This document shows positions 60,916-64,000 of a DNA stretch of 64,000 bases, piece after piece; the first letter of the stretch is position 1, and each line of letters opens with the position of its first letter. Under the pieces are notes generated by a model that saw only the letters and a list, made by a program, of their open reading frames with translations, did no database searches and was not told the DNA's origin. Location: assembly GCA_031546825.1 (NCBI GenBank), contig JAVBJU010000002.1:62001-126000 (forward strand), read 5' to 3'. Made by a program: the position numbers and the translations under genes. Source of the stretch: Hohaiivirga sp031546825. GTDB taxonomy: Bacteria > Pseudomonadota > Alphaproteobacteria > Rhizobiales > Beijerinckiaceae.

Positions 60916-61818
60916 ATGCCTCGGCCCCCGAGTTCCCTCTCCTCGTTATGGGAACGCCCCTATCTTCTGCTGATAACCGCCTCGGCCATGTGGGGGGCCA
61001 ATACCATTTTCAGCCGCCTCGTCGCCGGTGAAGTCTCGCCGATGATGATGACATTTCTGCGCTGGGCAATAGTCAGTGCAATGGTTTGGCCATTGGCCGT
61101 GAAAGCCTTGCCGTCGACCTGGCCGAAGGCACGCCCAAAGCTGTTGCATATCCTGCTGATGGCCCTCTCCGGCTTCGTCGGCAACAACGCTTTCATTTAT
61201 TTTGCCGCCTATCACACCAGCGCGGTCAATATGGCAATTTTTCAGGGAGCCATGCCGATTTTTGTCATGGCGGGCGCAGTTGTACTGCTCGGCATCCGCA
61301 TCATGCCACAACAGATCGCCGGTATTTTGCTGGCAATTTGCGGCGTGGCTGCCATTGCCCTGAAAGGGGATATCGCCACGCTCCTGCATATGAACTTCAA
61401 CATTGGCGACATCTACATGCTGATCGCCGCCCTGTGCTATGCGGGTTATACCTTGCTGCTGCGCACAAAGCCCGCCCTGCCCGGCTTCGTGTTCTTTGCA
61501 CTGCTCTCCACCTGCGCGGCTCTCGGCAGCCTGCCGTTTGTGATTTACGAGTATGTGGTCGGCATCATGCAATTTCCCACGGCGAAAGGCTGGATCATCA
61601 TCGCGGTTGTTGCGGTGTTTCCATCCTTCGTTGCCCAGCTTTCCTTCATCCGTGGCGTCGAATTGATCGGCCCGCCCCGCGCCGGATTGTTCACCAATCT
61701 CGTCCCGGTGTTCGGCTCGCTCTTTGCCGTCATTTTCCTGCGGGAGGCATTTTTGATCGAGCACGCGATTGGGCTGGTGCTGGTGCTCGCAGGGATATGG
61801 TTGGCGGAGCGGAAATAA
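60916..61818 (+). CDS. EamA-family (DMT) transporter 2
   Basis: A 300-residue paralogue of the preceding gene, with ten predicted helices: 'SAMWGANTIFSRLVAGEVS', 'AYHTSAVNMAIFQGAMPI', 'SFIRGVELIGPPRAGLFTNL'. ATG at 60916 (MPRPPSSLSS) chosen from the match with the first copy's start; an upstream frame to 60871 is not conserved. The two copies, 112 bp apart, have probably diverged in substrate. Function unknown. Confidence 0.9.
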   Translation: MPRPPSSLSSLWERPYLLLITASAMWGANTIFSRLVAGEVSPMMMTFLRWAIVSAMVWPLAVKALPSTWPKARPKLLHILLMALSGFVGNNAFIYFAAYHTSAVNMAIFQGAMPIFVMAGAVVLLGIRIMPQQIAGILLAICGVAAIALKGDIATLLHMNFNIGDIYMLIAALCYAGYTLLLRTKPALPGFVFFALLSTCAALGSLPFVIYEYVVGIMQFPTAKGWIIIAVVAVFPSFVAQLSFIRGVELIGPPRAGLFTNLVPVFGSLFAVIFLREAFLIEHAIGLVLVLAGIWLAERK

Positions 61819-61850
61819 GATATAAGAGCGTTAAAATTGGGGGATTCGCG

Positions 61851-63236
61851 ATGCGGTTGTGGACTTTCGGAAAGCACCGTTCAGGCTTTGCCGCTCTGGC
61901 TGTCACAAGTTTTCTTGTCCTCGCGATATCGTCTTCGGCTGAGGCGGGCAATCCATCTGTCAGGCAGCAAATCAGAAATGCGCAAAAATTGCTTGATAAA
62001 AAAGAGCCTTACCGAGCGGACTATGAAAAAGCTGAGCGCCTGTGGCGGCCTCTGGCGAAGCGCGGCTATCCCGTTGCACAGTATGGATTGGCAGAAGCCA
62101 TAATCAAACCATGTTGCACACAAAATAGATGCATCGAGGCAAGAGAGCTATATCGCCAGGCTGCGCAACAGGGCTATGCCCCTGCGCAGCAGAAATTGGG
62201 TGAGGAACTCGCCTATGCTCCAAACTGGAAAAGGTCCCCGGAAGCAAATGACCACTCCCCTGAGGGTGGCAGGTACTGCGCCAACCTTGGAATTCCTTAC
62301 GATCTGAATCAGGCTATCTCGTGGTTTCGCAAGGCCGCAAATCAAGGGTATTCCGAAGCGCAGTTGAAACTTGCCCAGAGTTATCTGGAAGGAGTAGGGG
62401 TTAAACAAAGCCCTTCAACAGCGCTTTACTGGTATCTCAAAGCAGCAATCCGCAACAACGCGGAAGCACAATATCATATTGCCTCCTTTTATGCCAAAGG
62501 CAGCAACGGCCTGCCAAAGAGCATTCCTAAAGCCCTCTATTGGTATAGAAAGGCCGCGGCTCTCGGTTTTCCCGAAGCTCAGGAAGAACTCGGCCGTCGA
62601 TATGGATACGGGGATGGCCTGAAGCAAAACCTCGACAAAGCGATTTACTGGATACGCAAATGCAAGGCACAAACGCTCTTTCGTGAGCTTTGGGAGAAAT
62701 ACCCGGATAAATGGGCGACGCTGCTGTTTCCCAATGCCATATCGGAGCTTTCTTACGATGGAAAAGGCCGCAACCTGCGTATGTCAGGGCATCTTATTCA
62801 TTTGACACCCGTGCGTTATTCTGTCGGAAGCGCGGGCGTTGCCTCGGATATGACTGTCTGTGGTCTGATCATCAAACGAGCTGGGCGAAAAACACAAGGT
62901 ATCATGACCTATGGTGCGTGGAACCGTATTGTTGAAATGGATACCTGCGAAAAATTTGTTGGTGCCGGCCTCATGCCTCCTCTCGAGGGGGCGAGCCGGA
63001 TCGGTCTGATTTACTACGCCAGCAGCAACTCATCTCAAGGCGGGGCTGAGACCGGCCCCATGGTCCTGATAGAAGATCAAAAAACCCGAAAATGGCGTAT
63101 CGACGAAGTTTCCTCCGAAGCCGTGACGGGTTTTGTGACAATTGATGGCGAAGACAAGATGATTGAAACAATCGACGATATGCGTAAATTCCTGTCGCAG
63201 CCTACCGCGCCAGTTCCCGCAAGCCCAGCCGAATGA
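61851..63236 (+). CDS. Exported Sel1-repeat protein
   Basis: A 461-residue protein with a signal peptide (~1-31, cut after AEA) and about five or six Sel1-like repeats (~50-280), for example 'AISWFRKAANQGYSEAQLKL', 'ALYWYLKAAIRNNAEAQYHI', 'ALYWYRKAAALGFPEAQEEL'. The C-terminal ~150 residues (~300-461) form a separate domain that I do not recognise. Sel1 proteins often act as scaffolds or in signalling, and several are surface or host-interaction factors. Its last 35 bp overlap the convergent ruvA. Confidence 0.85.
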   Translation: MRLWTFGKHRSGFAALAVTSFLVLAISSSAEAGNPSVRQQIRNAQKLLDKKEPYRADYEKAERLWRPLAKRGYPVAQYGLAEAIIKPCCTQNRCIEARELYRQAAQQGYAPAQQKLGEELAYAPNWKRSPEANDHSPEGGRYCANLGIPYDLNQAISWFRKAANQGYSEAQLKLAQSYLEGVGVKQSPSTALYWYLKAAIRNNAEAQYHIASFYAKGSNGLPKSIPKALYWYRKAAALGFPEAQEELGRRYGYGDGLKQNLDKAIYWIRKCKAQTLFRELWEKYPDKWATLLFPNAISELSYDGKGRNLRMSGHLIHLTPVRYSVGSAGVASDMTVCGLIIKRAGRKTQGIMTYGAWNRIVEMDTCEKFVGAGLMPPLEGASRIGLIYYASSNSSQGGAETGPMVLIEDQKTRKWRIDEVSSEAVTGFVTIDGEDKMIETIDDMRKFLSQPTAPVPASPAE

Positions 63237-63819
63237 GCACCTTGGCTTCGGCCCCCTCTTCCGCCTGCTTGAGGGCGGCGGCGATTGCAGCGGAGGCTTG
63301 TGCGCGGGGGTAGCCGAGATTGACGAGGCCGGAAACCGCATCGGCTACCGCGCCGGACGCGGTGTTGTCATCGAGGGAATCGGACAGTCGCACCAACGCC
63401 GGATCAACCGAAGAGAAGGCGGGCACCTTGTCTTTCAATTCGATGCAAAGGCGTTGCGCCAGCTTCGGCCCGACACCCGACGCCCGACCAACAGCGGCCT
63501 TATCGCCGGTTGCAATGGCGGTGGCCAGTGAGCCGGTGTCAAAAATCGAGAGAAGAGCAAGCGCCACCTTAGCGCCAACCCCCTGCACCGATTGCAGCAG
63601 CCGGAACCATTCGCGTTCATTGTCTGACTTGAAGCCGAAAAGGCGAATGGCGTCTTCGCGCACTTGCGTCTCGATGGAAAGCACCGCTGCCTCGCCCACG
63701 GGCGGCAGGTTTTGCAGGGTACGCGTCGAGCATTGCACCACATAGCCCACGCCATGCACGTCAAGAATGATGAAATCCTCGCCGTAGCTATCGATGACGC
63801 CTTTGAGTTTGCCGATCAC
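63202..63819 (-). CDS. ruvA: Holliday junction DNA helicase subunit RuvA
   Basis: A 205-residue protein: N-terminal OB fold ('VIGKLKGVIDSYGEDFIILD'), two HhH motifs ('LLQSVQGVGAKVALALLSIF', 'AVGRASGVGPKLAQRLCIELKDK') and a C-terminal RuvB-contacting domain. RuvA tetramers hold the junction while RuvB drives branch migration. Start GTG at 63819 with GAGG before it, as the conserved N-terminus begins there; the frame continuing to 63846 adds residues unlike the family. Overlaps the Sel1 gene tail. Confidence 0.95.
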   Translation of the reverse strand: MIGKLKGVIDSYGEDFIILDVHGVGYVVQCSTRTLQNLPPVGEAAVLSIETQVREDAIRLFGFKSDNEREWFRLLQSVQGVGAKVALALLSIFDTGSLATAIATGDKAAVGRASGVGPKLAQRLCIELKDKVPAFSSVDPALVRLSDSLDDNTASGAVADAVSGLVNLGYPRAQASAAIAAALKQAEEGAEAKVLIRLGLRELAR

Positions 63820-63926
63820 GTTTTGCCTCGCCGTGGGGGGAATCAATTGGAATACTGTTGCTTATCTAGCATTGTTTGAAGCGGCGAAGGGGGCAGTCGT
63901 TTGCGAGCTCCACCGGGAAAACACGA

Positions 63927-64000
63927 TTACTTCGTGGCGGGTGGCGTATTGTCTTTCCCCTTGTTGCGGAATGCGGCGCAGACATCTTCTTCGGGAGCCC
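63927..64000 (-). CDS. 3' end of an unidentified gene upstream of ruvA (partial)
   Basis: The last ~24 codons run in from the right edge, ending ...APEEDVCAAFRNKGKDN and a Pro/Thr-rich tail before TAA (63927-63929). Too short to identify; the position before ruvA would suit ruvC or a small gene in the ruv operon, but the sequence does not let me confirm either. 63847-63926 is the gap to ruvA. Confidence 0.4.
   Translation of the reverse strand, partial: APEEDVCAAFRNKGKDNTPPATK

Noticed and set aside
61086..61850. Long upstream extension of the Sel1-repeat frame
   Set aside because: This part lies in another frame of the second EamA gene and is Arg/His-rich; the signal peptide begins at 61851.
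1..64000. CRISPR array or prophage
   Set aside because: No regularly spaced repeats, cas genes, integrase or phage structural genes were seen.

Overview
The window looks like a chromosomal segment of an alphaproteobacterium of the order Hyphomicrobiales, most likely near the Brucella/Ochrobactrum group. This is inferred from gene content and order (ppdK-glyS-glyQ, hisS-hisZ-hisG, uvrC next to prs, rplY-pth-ychF, ruvA), a RpoH-type sigma factor, high GC and short Brucella-like palindromes. It cannot be fixed to a genus by eye. Most of it is ordinary housekeeping sequence, with a few accessory insertions.

Layout. 1-5.6 kb: partial WrbA-type quinone reductase divergent from a LysR regulator, a SleB-like cell wall hydrolase, a small membrane protein and pyruvate phosphate dikinase. 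6-9 kb: both glycyl-tRNA synthetase subunits. 9.3-13.4 kb: one large AT-richer restriction-modification enzyme wedged between glyQ and hisS. 13.6-17.2 kb: hisS, then hisZ and hisG (overlapping). 17.4-22.9 kb: a META-domain protein, an SbmA/YddA-like ABC exporter on the other strand and a methionine importer (metNIQ). 23-26 kb: a Tyr-rich secreted protein, a CAU tRNA, an adenylate cyclase and a lytic transglycosylase. 26-32.4 kb: moaE-moaD-pgsA and uvrC on the minus strand, with a divergent modE-like/modABC molybdate block between pgsA and uvrC; a ModE-type box sits in the modA promoter, and ModC is truncated.

32.4-45.4 kb: prs, a DUF2339/DUF3999 membrane pair, rplY with a two-hairpin leader, pth, ychF, endonuclease V, a c-type cytochrome, two methyltransferases flanking a glutathione transferase, and rpoH. 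An IS630-family element (45354-46397) sits exactly in the rpoH stop codon, and the stop is recreated by the element end. 46.5-50.5 kb: an unknown membrane protein, purA and an arabinose-5-phosphate isomerase.

50.5-59.8 kb is the most interesting region. Glycerate kinase, an MFS carrier, a thiolase, an SDR dehydrogenase, a CoA-transferase and an acyl-CoA ligase lie on the minus strand, divergent from a CdaR-type regulator. Together they make a coherent acyl-CoA route from a 2-deoxy-aldonate (2-deoxyribonate is the best fit) to acetyl-CoA and glycerate. After it come two tandem EamA exporters, a secreted Sel1-repeat protein and ruvA, with the 3' tail of an unidentified gene at the right edge.

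All calls rest on reading the sequence and on family knowledge. No database search was run.
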